A stretch of DNA of 64,000 nt from Pectobacterium aroidearum (GTDB lineage Bacteria > Pseudomonadota > Gammaproteobacteria > Enterobacterales > Enterobacteriaceae): assembly GCF_041228105.1 (NCBI RefSeq), contig NZ_CP166097.1, positions 186,001-250,000 of the forward strand, in the 5' to 3' direction. Both the position numbers and the translations under genes were made by a program. Position 1 is the stretch's first letter. Every line of letters begins with the position of its first letter. Below, piece by piece: positions 33,296 through 46,848 of this stretch. Under the pieces are notes generated by a model. The model made no database searches, was not told where the DNA came from, and saw only the letters and a list, made by a program, of their open reading frames with translations.

Positions 33296-35191
33296 ATGAT
33301 TAAAAAAATTTCGCTGCTGACGGCGCTTTCCGTCACGGCATTTTCTGGCTGGGCGCAGGAAAATCAAAATTCGTCATCGGCAAAAAATGCTGATGACATG
33401 GTTGTAACGGCCAATCGTTTCGCACAGCCGGTGTCTTCGGTGTTGGCACCAATTGATGTGGTTACTCGTGATGATATCAATAGGTGGCAAGCGAAAAATG
33501 TTTTGGAAGTTATGCGTCGATTGCCAGGGGTGAATATTGCTCAAACCGGTGGAGTGGGGCAAAGCGCATCAATGTATATTCGGGGCTCAGAAGCACGTCA
33601 TACGTTGGTACTCATTGATGGTGTTCCTATTGCTAAATACGGTATTACAGGCAATCCAGATTTCAACCTTATTCCTATTGCTTTAGTACAACGCATTGAA
33701 TTTATGCGTGGCCCACGTTCTGCGGTATACGGGGCTGACGCTATTGGTGGCGTAATTAATATCATTACGCAAACAACGGAAAATAAAACCGTACTCAGTA
33801 CTGGGATTGGTTCGAACCGCTATCAGGAATACAGTGGCAGCCTGCATCAGTCGGTTGGTGATAACACTCGGGTCTCTTTAGCTGGAGCTTATCAGGATTC
33901 TCGGGGATTTAATGTTTACCCGAACTCTTCTAATCAAGCGTTAGACTCAGATAAAGATGGCTGGCGTAACAAAACATTCTGGGCGGGTGTTGAACACCAG
34001 TTTAACGATTCAATTTCTGGGTTCTTCCGTGGCTATGGCTATGGCACTAATAGCGATTATGATGCGCTGTCTGATGACACCTATGGCCCTATTAATGATG
34101 AACAGCAGATCTACAACCATACTTATAGTGGTGGTTTGCGGTTCTCTCATGAAAATTACGCTTCTCAGTTGATCGCCAGCTATCAGAAATACACTTCAAT
34201 TCAGTATCTCAGCACTCAAGGACGTTATGGTGCCTATAATTCCCAAGATGATATAGATCAATATGACATGCTGTGGGGAAACACTTTGGCGTTAAGTCAT
34301 GGCATGGTTAGTGCCGGTGTTGATTGGCGCCGACAGAAGTTAACTTCAGAAGGCGTTAGTTTTAATACGCTAAATCGTGAAAGTAATCGCTATAAGCAGG
34401 ATAATTCAGGCGCTTATTTAACCGCGCAACAGCAGTATGGTGCTGTTATCTTGGAAGGATCTGTACGCGGTGATGATAATGAGAAATTTGGTAGACATGG
34501 TACTTGGCAGTTGGCATCAGGCTGGGAGTTTTTCCCCGACTATCGGGTAACCCTTTCCTATGCGACAGGTTTTCAAGCACCTACTTTAGGGCAGTTATAT
34601 GGTCAGAAGCGTTTCGATATTGAATCAAATGAAAACTTAAAGCCTGAAGAGTCGAAACAATGGGAAGCTGGATTGGAAGGTGTAACCGGGCCATTAAGTT
34701 GGCGTTTGTCGGGTTATATTAATAAGATCGATAATCTGATCGCGTATGAGTATGCTTTTGCAACAAATACCGGGACTTATTATAACGTTGATGCAGCAAC
34801 GATGAAGGGTTTGGAGTGGACGGGGTCATTTGAGACAGGTGTTCTGAATCACCAAATCACTTTGGACTATCTCGATGCCCGCAACGATGAAAATGATAAG
34901 GTTTTGGCTCGTCGTGCGAAGCAGCAAGCAAAGTACCAGGTTGATTGGAATCTGTATGACGTCGATTTTAATCTGAGTTATCAGTATGTAGGTAAGCGGT
35001 TTGATAATGCAGCGAATACTCGCCGCTTGCCAAGCTACAGTACTGTTGATCTCGCAGCCTCATATCCAGTCACCTCTCATCTGACAGTTCGTGGTAGAAT
35101 CGCCAACCTGTTTGATAAAGATTACGAGACGGCATATGGCTACCGCACGGCAGGTCGAGAATACTATCTCACCGGAAGCTATACCTTCTAA
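33296..35191 (+). CDS. btuB: Outer membrane vitamin B12 receptor BtuB
   Basis: TonB-dependent 22-strand beta-barrel importing cobalamins. The signal peptide (MIKKISLLTALSVTAFSGWA) is followed by the TonB box DDMVVTAN, then the plug domain (VDVVTRDDINRWQAKNVLEV ... RGPRSAVYGADAIGG), and the barrel ends with Phe (YLTGSYTF). Length 631 aa against 614 in E. coli. Codon use from about 33400 onwards is more A+T-rich than in most of the window, and barrel loops differ, which fits phage/colicin-driven diversification or recombination. It overlaps murI by 56 bp. Confidence 0.95.
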   Translation: MIKKISLLTALSVTAFSGWAQENQNSSSAKNADDMVVTANRFAQPVSSVLAPIDVVTRDDINRWQAKNVLEVMRRLPGVNIAQTGGVGQSASMYIRGSEARHTLVLIDGVPIAKYGITGNPDFNLIPIALVQRIEFMRGPRSAVYGADAIGGVINIITQTTENKTVLSTGIGSNRYQEYSGSLHQSVGDNTRVSLAGAYQDSRGFNVYPNSSNQALDSDKDGWRNKTFWAGVEHQFNDSISGFFRGYGYGTNSDYDALSDDTYGPINDEQQIYNHTYSGGLRFSHENYASQLIASYQKYTSIQYLSTQGRYGAYNSQDDIDQYDMLWGNTLALSHGMVSAGVDWRRQKLTSEGVSFNTLNRESNRYKQDNSGAYLTAQQQYGAVILEGSVRGDDNEKFGRHGTWQLASGWEFFPDYRVTLSYATGFQAPTLGQLYGQKRFDIESNENLKPEESKQWEAGLEGVTGPLSWRLSGYINKIDNLIAYEYAFATNTGTYYNVDAATMKGLEWTGSFETGVLNHQITLDYLDARNDENDKVLARRAKQQAKYQVDWNLYDVDFNLSYQYVGKRFDNAANTRRLPSYSTVDLAASYPVTSHLTVRGRIANLFDKDYETAYGYRTAGREYYLTGSYTF

Positions 35192-35993
35192 CCTGCCATC
35201 CCGTCCTACGGTTTTGGTCTTCGATTCCGGCGTAGGCGGGCTGTCTGTTTATGATGAAATCCGGCAGCTCTTGCCGGATCTTCACTATATATACGCATTC
35301 GATAACGAAGCGTTTCCGTATGGTGAGAAATCACAGCAGTTTATTATCGAGCGCGTGGTTGAGATTGTTAATGCAGTTCAGCTACGTCATCAGCTCGCAC
35401 TGGTTGTGATTGCCTGTAATACGGCAAGTACAATTTCCCTTCCTGCGTTACGTGAGCGTTTTACTTTCCCCGTTGTGGGCGTCGTCCCAGCGGTGAAGCC
35501 TGCAGCTAAACTGACGCGCAACGGCGTTGTTGGCTTATTGGCGACGCGCGCAACGGTTCAACGTCCATATACGCACGAACTGATTGCCCGTTTTGCGACG
35601 GATTGCCAGATTTTGTCTCTCGGGTCATCAGAGCTGGTTGAATTGGCAGAGGCAAAATTGCAGGGGGAGACGATTTCTATTTCCGAGCTGCAAAAAATCC
35701 TGCGCCCTTGGCTGCGTTTGCCTGAGCCGCCAGATACGGTTGTACTCGGTTGTACGCATTTTCCGTTGTTAGCAGAAGAGCTGAAAGCGGCGTTGCCAGA
35801 TGGAACACGCCTTGTTGATTCTGGAGCTGCTATTGCCAGAAGAACAGCATGGCTAATTGCTAATCTGGATAATCCGCCACTTTCGACAGATAAGAATCTG
35901 GTTTATTGCCTGGCGATTACACCTAAAGTCGCTACTTTGTGGCCAATATTGCAGCGCTATGGTTTCGATTCGCTGGAAAAACTACCACTTTGA
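35136..35993 (+). CDS. murI: Glutamate racemase MurI
   Basis: Cytoplasmic cofactor-independent racemase supplying D-glutamate for peptidoglycan. The two catalytic cysteines lie in VIACNTAST and VLGCTHFP, and VFDSGVGGLSVYDEIR is the N-terminal signature. The ATG (MATARQVENT) lies inside the end of btuB, as in E. coli, giving 285 aa. It is the last gene before the rRNA operon promoters. Confidence 0.96.
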   Translation: MATARQVENTISPEAIPSNLPSRPTVLVFDSGVGGLSVYDEIRQLLPDLHYIYAFDNEAFPYGEKSQQFIIERVVEIVNAVQLRHQLALVVIACNTASTISLPALRERFTFPVVGVVPAVKPAAKLTRNGVVGLLATRATVQRPYTHELIARFATDCQILSLGSSELVELAEAKLQGETISISELQKILRPWLRLPEPPDTVVLGCTHFPLLAEELKAALPDGTRLVDSGAAIARRTAWLIANLDNPPLSTDKNLVYCLAITPKVATLWPILQRYGFDSLEKLPL

Positions 35994-36044
35994 TAGCTTT
36001 GTGGGTGAATAGTAGACAAACGAAAATTATTTTGCATTTAGCGC

Positions 36045-36072
36045 TTGTCAGGCGGCGAGAAGTCCCTATAAT
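36045..36072 (+). promoter_or_regulatory. rRNA operon promoter P1
   Basis: TTGTCA and TATAAT are separated by 16 bp and followed by the GC-rich discriminator GCGCC, the arrangement of enterobacterial rrn P1 promoters under ppGpp/DksA control. An A+T-rich UP-element-like tract precedes the -35. Confidence 0.92.
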
Positions 36073-36152
36073 GCGCCTCCACTGACACGGCAACAGCGAC
36101 TTACGAAGTTGGTGTGACAGAAGAAGATTCAACGAAGGCGGTCAGTAATGAC

Positions 36153-36180
36153 TTGACTTCACAGCGGAAACGCATAATAT
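36153..36180 (+). promoter_or_regulatory. rRNA operon promoter P2
   Basis: TTGACT and TAATAT are separated by 16 bp, about 108 bp downstream of P1, as expected for rrn P2. Confidence 0.8.
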
Positions 36181-36210
36181 ATGCGGCCCGCGCCACGGAA
36201 GATGTGGCAC

Positions 36211-36223
36211 TGCTCTTTAACAA
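36211..36223 (+). promoter_or_regulatory. boxA antitermination signal of the rRNA leader
   Basis: TGCTCTTTAACAA is the boxA element that loads NusB-S10 for rRNA antitermination. A second copy precedes the 23S gene near 38228. Confidence 0.9.
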
Positions 36224-36372
36224 TTTAATCAGACAATCTGTGTGGGCACTCACAAGACCGTATCTTAACGATATAAAAAGTCTTGAAGAGTGAACAACAG
36301 TAAATTCATTACGAATAAACAGTTTTAATTCTTTGAGCATCGCTGACGAGTTCAGCAAATCAAACAAATCTT

Positions 36373-37912
<1,540 letters not shown>

Positions 37913-37985
37913 CCAAGAAGATGTGCGTTAAGTGAAGTGCTCACACAGATTGTCTGATGAAAATAACGAGCAGAAATACCTTAAT

Positions 37986-38062
<77 letters not shown>

Positions 38063-38104
38063 ACTCTTCCGTGAGTGGTATCTAAGGTATCTGTAAGCAA
38101 CGAT

Positions 38105-38180
38105 GGGGCTATAGCTCAGCTGGGAGAGCGCCTGCTTTGCACGCAGGAGGTCTGCGGTTCGATCCCGCATAGCTCCACCA
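38105..38180 (+). tRNA. alaT: tRNA-Ala (TGC)
   Basis: 76-nt tRNA with encoded CCA; the anticodon loop TTTGCAC gives TGC. Second spacer tRNA of the operon. Confidence 0.98.
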
Positions 38181-38389
38181 TTAAAAAGACTTCAGAGCGT
38201 ATTGGAAACAGTATGCTGCGAAGTATTTTGCTCTTTAACAATCTGGAACAAGCTGAAAATTGAAACATGACAGCTGAACGTGCGTTGATACCTTTGGGTG
38301 TCGATGGCGATGCAGTCTGTCAATGAGTCTCTCAAATAATCGCAGCGCGACAGTGACTTTGATTTATCAAAGACACCTTCGGGTTGTGA

Positions 38390-41296
<2,907 letters not shown>

Positions 41297-41428
41297 ACAA
41301 CACCGAAGGTGTTTTGTGAGACGACTCATAGAGAACGATATTCAGCTTGTTCAAAGATTGGTTCTGATGGTTACGGAGATGACAAAGAAAAAAGTCATGT
41401 TAAGTAACGGTCGGAATAAAACAGAATT

Positions 41429-41548
41429 TGCCTGGCGGCGATAGCGCGGTGGTCCCACCTGACCCCATGCCGAACTCAGAAGTGAAACGCCGTAGCGCCG
41501 ATGGTAGTGTGGGGCTTCCCCATGTGAGAGTAGGGAACTGCCAGGCAT
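41429..41548 (+). rRNA. rrf: 5S ribosomal RNA
   Basis: 120 nt from TGCCTGGCGGCGATAGCG to ACTGCCAGGCAT, with both ends complementary (TGCCTGGC/GCCAGGCA). Confidence 0.98.
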
Positions 41549-41598
41549 CAAATTAAGCAGTAAGCCGGAGCAATCTGGTGGTTGTAGAGAAATTCGGT

Positions 41599-41675
41599 GG
41601 AGCGGTAGTTCAGTTGGTTAGAATACCTGCCTGTCACGCAGGGGGTCGCGGGTTCGAGCCCCGTCCGTTCCGCCA
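41599..41675 (+). tRNA. aspT: tRNA-Asp (GTC)
   Basis: 77-nt tRNA with encoded CCA; anticodon loop CTGTCAC. Distal tRNA of the rRNA operon. Confidence 0.98.
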
Positions 41676-41683
41676 CCCTATTT

Positions 41684-41759
41684 AGGGGCGTAGTTCAATT
41701 GGTAGAGCACCGGTCTCCAAAACCGGGTGTTGGGAGTTCGAGTCTCTCCGCCCCTGCCA
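41684..41759 (+). tRNA. trpT: tRNA-Trp (CCA)
   Basis: 76-nt tRNA with encoded CCA end; anticodon loop CTCCAAA. Last gene of the rRNA operon, as in E. coli rrnC. Confidence 0.98.
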
Positions 41760-41762
41760 AAT

Positions 41763-41797
41763 AAAAACCCTTCACAGCAATGTGAGGGGTTTTTTTT
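41763..41797 (+). terminator. rRNA operon terminator
   Basis: AAAAACCCTTCACA pairs with TGTGAGGGGTTTT around GCAA and is followed by a run of eight T. Confidence 0.92.
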
Positions 41798-42030
41798 GAT
41801 CTGAATTTTATGCCTAATCCTGTCTTGCATCTTTCTTCTTGGTCCCTTCGCTATTTCCCCTTTCTAGATGCCAAATCAATCTAACGTGTTGTTATTTAAT
41901 CGGTAAAACTCTTTTACGAACTCCTGTCAGATCGTGCTGATTTAGCTGTAAATATGCACAAAATCACCGTAATACCAGGTTGTGAACTTGCTCATCTACC
42001 TTGTTCGATATTTGAACTAAAACTATCTAC

Positions 42031-42076
42031 AACCTGAGTGAAGGATAAATCGTTTTTTAGAGCGATCCTTCAGGTT
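42031..42076. repeat. Inverted repeat upstream of ytfQ
   Basis: AACCTGA..GAAGGAT (42031-42046) pairs with ATCCTTCAGGTT (42065-42076), leaving a loop that contains a T run. It lies in the 403-bp gap between tRNA-Trp and ytfQ, in which no convincing gene is seen. Role unknown. Confidence 0.45.
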
Positions 42077-42113
42077 GCATTCACTTGTTAGTGATATCTG
42101 CCAACATCACATC

Positions 42114-42145
42114 GGTAGCGCTATAGCATAAATAGGTAGCGCTAT
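42114..42145 (+). promoter_or_regulatory. Tandem LacI-type operators before ytfQ
   Basis: GGTAGCGCTAT occurs twice, at 42114 and 42135. Each copy has the palindrome TAGCGCTA with a central CG, typical of LacI/GalR-family sites. The centres are exactly 21 bp apart, two helical turns, and about 60-85 bp before the ytfQ start. The regulator is not encoded nearby. Confidence 0.5.
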
Positions 42146-42200
42146 GCTGTACCTGAAATCTGACTAAGTAGCTGTAAGACTACACAGAAGGAGTTTAAGT

Positions 42201-43157
42201 ATGTACAGACGTTTACTGGTAGCTGTTGCTGTAAGCACGGCGTTATGTGGTGCCGTACAGGCAAAACCCTTAACTGTTGGGTTTTCCCAGATTGGTTCAG
42301 AATCAGGATGGCGCTCTGCAGAAACTAAAGTGTCAAAGCAGGAAGCCGAGAAGCGTGGGATAACGTTAAAAATAGCTGATGCTCAACAGAAGCAGGAGAA
42401 CCAGATTAAGGCCGTGCGGTCCTTTATCGCTCAGGGGGTTGATGCCATCTTTATTGCGCCAGTTGTCGCCACAGGATGGGCGCCAGTGTTACAGGAAGCT
42501 AAGGAAGCAAAAATACCGGTGTTCCTGCTCGATCGAACGATTGAGGTAAGCGATCCATCGCTGTACACCGCTGCTATCGCCTCTGACAGCGTCTATGAGG
42601 GAAAAGTGGCAGGGGAATGGCTTGTGAAGGAGGCCGCAGGCAAGCCTTGTAATGTTGTTGAACTACAGGGAACTGTTGGGGCGAGTGTCGCGATAAATCG
42701 CAAGAAAGGGTTTGCTGAGGGTATAGCTTCAGATCCGCAGATAAAAATTATTCGTTCACAATCGGGAGACTTTACCCGCAGTAAGGGTAAAGAGGTCATG
42801 GAAAGCTTTATTAAAGCTGAGCAGAACGGAAAAAATATCTGTGCGGTTTATGCACATAATGATGACATGGCTATAGGCGCTATTCAGGCAATTAAAGAAG
42901 CGGGTTTGAAACCTGGTTCACAGATAAAAGTTGTCTCCATTGATGGTGTCCCTGACATTTTCAAAGCTATGATGAATGGCGAAGCTAATGCTACCGTTGA
43001 ATTAACGCCTAATATGGCTGGGCCTGCTTTTGATGCTTTATTAGCGATGAAGAAGGATGGCAAACAACCTGAAAAATTCATTCAAACTGAATCACGTTTA
43101 TTACTGCCTGATACGGCAAAGCAGGAATATGAAACTAAGAAAGATCTCGGTTATTGA
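42201..43157 (+). CDS. ytfQ: Galactofuranose ABC transporter, periplasmic binding protein YtfQ
   Basis: Receptor of the YtfQRT-YjfF importer, which in E. coli binds galactofuranose. The signal peptide (MYRRLLVAVAVSTALCGAVQA) is followed by a ribose-binding-protein-like two-lobe domain (VGFSQIGSESGWRSAETK; AIFIAPVVATGWAPVL; VYAHNDDMAIGAIQAI). Length 318 aa equals E. coli. First gene of a four-gene operon. A gap of about 190 bp with a weak hairpin separates it from ytfR. The substrate is inferred from the close match. Confidence 0.94.
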   Translation: MYRRLLVAVAVSTALCGAVQAKPLTVGFSQIGSESGWRSAETKVSKQEAEKRGITLKIADAQQKQENQIKAVRSFIAQGVDAIFIAPVVATGWAPVLQEAKEAKIPVFLLDRTIEVSDPSLYTAAIASDSVYEGKVAGEWLVKEAAGKPCNVVELQGTVGASVAINRKKGFAEGIASDPQIKIIRSQSGDFTRSKGKEVMESFIKAEQNGKNICAVYAHNDDMAIGAIQAIKEAGLKPGSQIKVVSIDGVPDIFKAMMNGEANATVELTPNMAGPAFDALLAMKKDGKQPEKFIQTESRLLLPDTAKQEYETKKDLGY

Positions 43158-43347
43158 TATTTATATTTTGGATTCATCGTTGATATAAATTTGCCAAATG
43201 CCTGGCAGAAATATGAATATGGAAAAGTGGGTTTGCTATGTTTTCTGCACCGTTAAACTACGGAACAGTGAATATTGCCAGCCTACTTATCCATCATATT
43301 GCTCAGGTGTGGTATAGCCTAGTTTAGTTGTCGCATAGGTGATGCTG

Positions 43348-44868
43348 ATGGAAACGACACGGTTGTTAGATATTCGGGGCATGAGCGTTGAGTTTCCGGG
43401 GGTAAAAGCATTAGATCAGGTGGACTTCACGCTTAATCGCGGCGAAATAGTGGCGCTATTAGGGGAGAATGGCGCAGGGAAATCAACCTTAATTAAGGCG
43501 TTGACTGGCGTTTATCACCGTTCGTCTGGTGATATTATCCTCGATGGTCTGGCGATTAATCCTGTTAATACTGCCCACGCTCAGTCATTGGGGATTGGCA
43601 CGGTATATCAGGAGGTCAATCTATTACCGAATCTGTCCGTTGCGGCAAATCTATTTATTGGTCGTGAACCCACCCGCTGGGGCATCGTTGATCAACATAA
43701 AATTCTGCGTCAGGCTGAAGCACTTTTATTGAATTATGGGCTGGTGATTGATGTTAGCCATCCGCTTGGTAATTACTCCATTGCAGTACAGCAAATTGTC
43801 GCTATTGCCAGAGCTATTGATCTTTCCGCTAAAGTCTTAATTCTTGATGAGCCCACTGCAAGCCTTGATGCAAAAGAAGTTGATATGCTGCTGGATATAT
43901 TGCGGAAATTGCGGGATCGCGGAATTGGCATGATATTCGTCACGCACTTTCTGGATCAGGTTTATCGCATTAGCGACAGAATTACCGTTTTGCGTAATGG
44001 TCGACTCGTGGGGACATTACCGGTTGAAGAATTACCGCGTATTGAATTAGTCCAAATGATGCTGGGACACAGTTTTGATGAAACGTTATTGAAGCGGGGT
44101 GAACACAGTGACGTGGCGGGTGAACCCATCGTGCAATTTAAACACTATGGTCGGCGTGGTTCGATTAATGACTTCGAGCTTTCCGTGCGTCCAGGAGAAA
44201 TTGTTGGCCTTGCTGGTCTACTGGGTTCCGGTCGGACAGAAACCGCGCAGCTGATATTTGGTATTAACGTGCCTGATGCCGGAGAAGCCAGGGTTGATGG
44301 CAAACAAGTCAGCATTCGTACGCCGCGTGCAGCAGGGAAACTGGGCTTTGGTTATTGCCCTGAGGATCGCAAGACTGACGGCATTGTCGGTGCGGCAACG
44401 GTACGAGAGAACATCATTCTGGCGCTTCAGGCGCAGCGCGGCTGGTTGAAGCCTATTTCCTTGCGTGAACAAACTCGTATCGCTGAAAAATTTATCAACC
44501 TATTAGGGATTCGTACGCCCAGCCCAGAGCAGGAAATTCAGTATCTATCGGGTGGGAATCAGCAAAAAGTCCTGCTATCGCGCTGGCTGGCAACAGAGCC
44601 GCGTTTTTTGATTCTGGATGAGCCAACGAGAGGGATTGATGTTGGTGCACATGCTGAAATCATTCGTCTTATCGAAAAGCTGTGTGAACAGGGAATGGCG
44701 TTACTTGTGATTTCTTCTGAGCTGGAAGAACTGACAGGCTATGCCGATCGCATCATTGTGCTACGCGACAGGCAACACGTTGCACATCTCGAACATAGCG
44801 AGATCTCGGTTGCCGCAGTGATGCAGGCTATCGCAGTACAAACGGGAGCAGCCGATGACAGACAATAA
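43348..44868 (+). CDS. ytfR: Galactofuranose ABC transporter ATPase YtfR
   Basis: Tandem-cassette sugar ATPase of the RbsA/MglA type. The N-terminal Walker A is GENGAGKST with Walker B VLILDEPTASLD. The second cassette has a degenerate P-loop (GLLGSGRTE) and signature YLSGGNQQKVLLSRWLA, as usual for this class. Of several in-frame starts (a GTG and two ATGs within 9 bp), the ATG at good spacing behind AGGTGA is chosen, giving 506 aa against 500 in E. coli. It overlaps ytfT by 14 bp. Confidence 0.93.
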   Translation: METTRLLDIRGMSVEFPGVKALDQVDFTLNRGEIVALLGENGAGKSTLIKALTGVYHRSSGDIILDGLAINPVNTAHAQSLGIGTVYQEVNLLPNLSVAANLFIGREPTRWGIVDQHKILRQAEALLLNYGLVIDVSHPLGNYSIAVQQIVAIARAIDLSAKVLILDEPTASLDAKEVDMLLDILRKLRDRGIGMIFVTHFLDQVYRISDRITVLRNGRLVGTLPVEELPRIELVQMMLGHSFDETLLKRGEHSDVAGEPIVQFKHYGRRGSINDFELSVRPGEIVGLAGLLGSGRTETAQLIFGINVPDAGEARVDGKQVSIRTPRAAGKLGFGYCPEDRKTDGIVGAATVRENIILALQAQRGWLKPISLREQTRIAEKFINLLGIRTPSPEQEIQYLSGGNQQKVLLSRWLATEPRFLILDEPTRGIDVGAHAEIIRLIEKLCEQGMALLVISSELEELTGYADRIIVLRDRQHVAHLEHSEISVAAVMQAIAVQTGAADDRQ

Positions 44869-45865
44869 CGTCAAACCTGCCAAAAAAGTGCGTCTAACGT
44901 TCACCAAGGGCGTGCCACAGCTTTTGGCGCTGGTTGCTATCTTGTTGATTGATAGCATGGTCTCGCCAAACTTCTTCTCCCTCCACATTCAGGATGGACG
45001 CTTGTTCGGTAGCCTTATCGACATTCTTAACCGTGGAGCCCCCGTTGCGCTGCTGGCATTAGGCATGACGTTGGTGATTGCCACTGGCGGTATCGACTTA
45101 TCGGTTGGCGCAGTTATGGCGATCGCAGGAGCGACAGCGGCAACGCTGACTGCTGCTGGTCACCCACTCCCTTCTGTGCTGCTGACTGCGTTATTGGTTG
45201 GCGCACTCTGTGGACTGTGGAACGGGTTTCTGGTTGCGGTATTACAGATTCAGCCGATTGTTGCGACGCTAATGCTAATGGTGGCCGGACGGGGCATCGC
45301 TCAGTTGATTACCGAAGGGCAGATTATTACGTTTGATAACGCTGGGTTAGCCAAGTTAGGCAGCGGAACTCTGTTCTATCTGCCTATGCCGGTGATTATT
45401 GCCTGCGTGGTATTGCTGGCGCTGTGGATTCTGACGCGTAAAACGGCGCTTGGGCTGTTTATCGAATCAGTTGGCATTAATCTGCGATCGGCTCGCAACG
45501 CTGGTGTGAGTACGAAGCTGGTATTAATCGCGGCTTATGTCATATGCGGCGTGTGTGCCGCCGTAGCGGGCGTTATTGTAACGGCGGATATCCGTGGTGC
45601 CGATGCGAATAACGCGGGTCTCTGGTTGGAATTAGACGCGATTCTGGCCGTTGTGATCGGTGGAGGTTCGCTACTCGGCGGTCGTTTTAATTTGCTGCTC
45701 TCTGTTGTTGGTGCATTGATTATTCAGAGTATGAATACCGGCATCCTGCTTTCGGGCTATCGACCGGAATTCAATCTGGTTTTGAAGGCACTCGTCGTTC
45801 TGCTGGTTTTGGTTATGCAATCTCCGCGTATTTCGCTGCATCACCTGTTCAGGAGGAAAACATAA
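44855..45865 (+). CDS. ytfT: Galactofuranose ABC transporter permease YtfT
   Basis: RbsC-type inner-membrane permease with about eight to ten helices. The family motif ATGGIDLSVGAVMAIAGA is clear, as is the later DAILAVVIGGGSLLGGRF. Length 336 aa against 341 in E. coli. Overlaps both neighbours, so it is translated with the rest of the operon and pairs with YjfF. Confidence 0.93.
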   Translation: MTDNNVKPAKKVRLTFTKGVPQLLALVAILLIDSMVSPNFFSLHIQDGRLFGSLIDILNRGAPVALLALGMTLVIATGGIDLSVGAVMAIAGATAATLTAAGHPLPSVLLTALLVGALCGLWNGFLVAVLQIQPIVATLMLMVAGRGIAQLITEGQIITFDNAGLAKLGSGTLFYLPMPVIIACVVLLALWILTRKTALGLFIESVGINLRSARNAGVSTKLVLIAAYVICGVCAAVAGVIVTADIRGADANNAGLWLELDAILAVVIGGGSLLGGRFNLLLSVVGALIIQSMNTGILLSGYRPEFNLVLKALVVLLVLVMQSPRISLHHLFRRKT

Positions 45866-46827
45866 TGCTGAAACGCCACTTCCCCCTGTTGATGACGATT
45901 CTGGTATTTATTGCAGGTTATTTATTCTGTCTCAGCCAGTTTCCTGGCTTTGCTTCGACGCGAGTTTTCTTTGATTTACTGACGGATAATGCTTTTTTGG
46001 GGATCGTGGCGGTAGGGATGACGTTTGTCATTCTCTCTGGCGGGATCGATCTCTCCGTGGGGTCAGTTATTGCCTTTACCGGCGTGTTATTGGCCAAATT
46101 GATCGGGACATATGGCATCGATCCTTTCTTTGCATTCGCCATCGCACTGGTGATGGGAGCTATGTTTGGCGGGGTGATGGGGTGGATTATTGATACGCTC
46201 AAGTTGCCTGCATTCATTATCACCTTGGCGGGTATGTTCTTTGTTCGTGGCATGAGCTTCATCGTCTCTCAGGAGTCGATACCCATCGATCATCCGGTCT
46301 ATAGCCAACTGGCAGGTTTAGCATGGCGCATGCCTGATGGGGGACGTTTTACCTTTCTGGCGCTGATTATGCTGGTTGTTGTGCTGCTGGGGATTGTGAT
46401 GGCGCATCGTACCCGTTTCGGTAACCGTGTTTATGCGATTGGCGGTAATAGCTATTCTGCGGAGCTGATGGGCGTGCCCGTCAGGCGGACGACGATTCAG
46501 ATATACATGCTTTCCAGTACATTAGCGGTACTGTCAGGCATTGTTTTTTCACTCTATACCTCGGCGGGTTATGCTCTGGCAGCAAGCGGTGTGGAATTGG
46601 ACGCCATCGCGGCCGTCGTAATCGGCGGTACGCTCCTGACCGGCGGTGTTGGCACCGTATTGGGAACGCTGTTTGGCGTACTGATTCAGGGGCTGATTCA
46701 AACGTATATCACATTTGATGGCACCTTAAGTTCATGGTGGACAAAAATCGTCATCGGCTTCCTGCTGTTTGCTTTCATCGGGTTACAGAAAGCGTTAAGC
46801 ACCTTCTGGTTAGCCAGACGTGCTTAA
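45865..46827 (+). CDS. yjfF: Galactofuranose ABC transporter permease YjfF
   Basis: Second RbsC-type permease, with SGGIDLSVGSVIAFTGV and DAIAAVVIGGTLLTGGVG. Length 320 aa. Its ATG shares one base with the ytfT stop (TAATG) behind AGGAGG. Last gene of the ytf operon, convergent with hdfR 21 bp later. In E. coli this operon lies elsewhere, so its place beside rRNA and hdfR differs from that genome. Confidence 0.93.
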   Translation: MLKRHFPLLMTILVFIAGYLFCLSQFPGFASTRVFFDLLTDNAFLGIVAVGMTFVILSGGIDLSVGSVIAFTGVLLAKLIGTYGIDPFFAFAIALVMGAMFGGVMGWIIDTLKLPAFIITLAGMFFVRGMSFIVSQESIPIDHPVYSQLAGLAWRMPDGGRFTFLALIMLVVVLLGIVMAHRTRFGNRVYAIGGNSYSAELMGVPVRRTTIQIYMLSSTLAVLSGIVFSLYTSAGYALAASGVELDAIAAVVIGGTLLTGGVGTVLGTLFGVLIQGLIQTYITFDGTLSSWWTKIVIGFLLFAFIGLQKALSTFWLARRA

Positions 46828-46848
46828 ATCGCCTATGAGCTGGATGGA

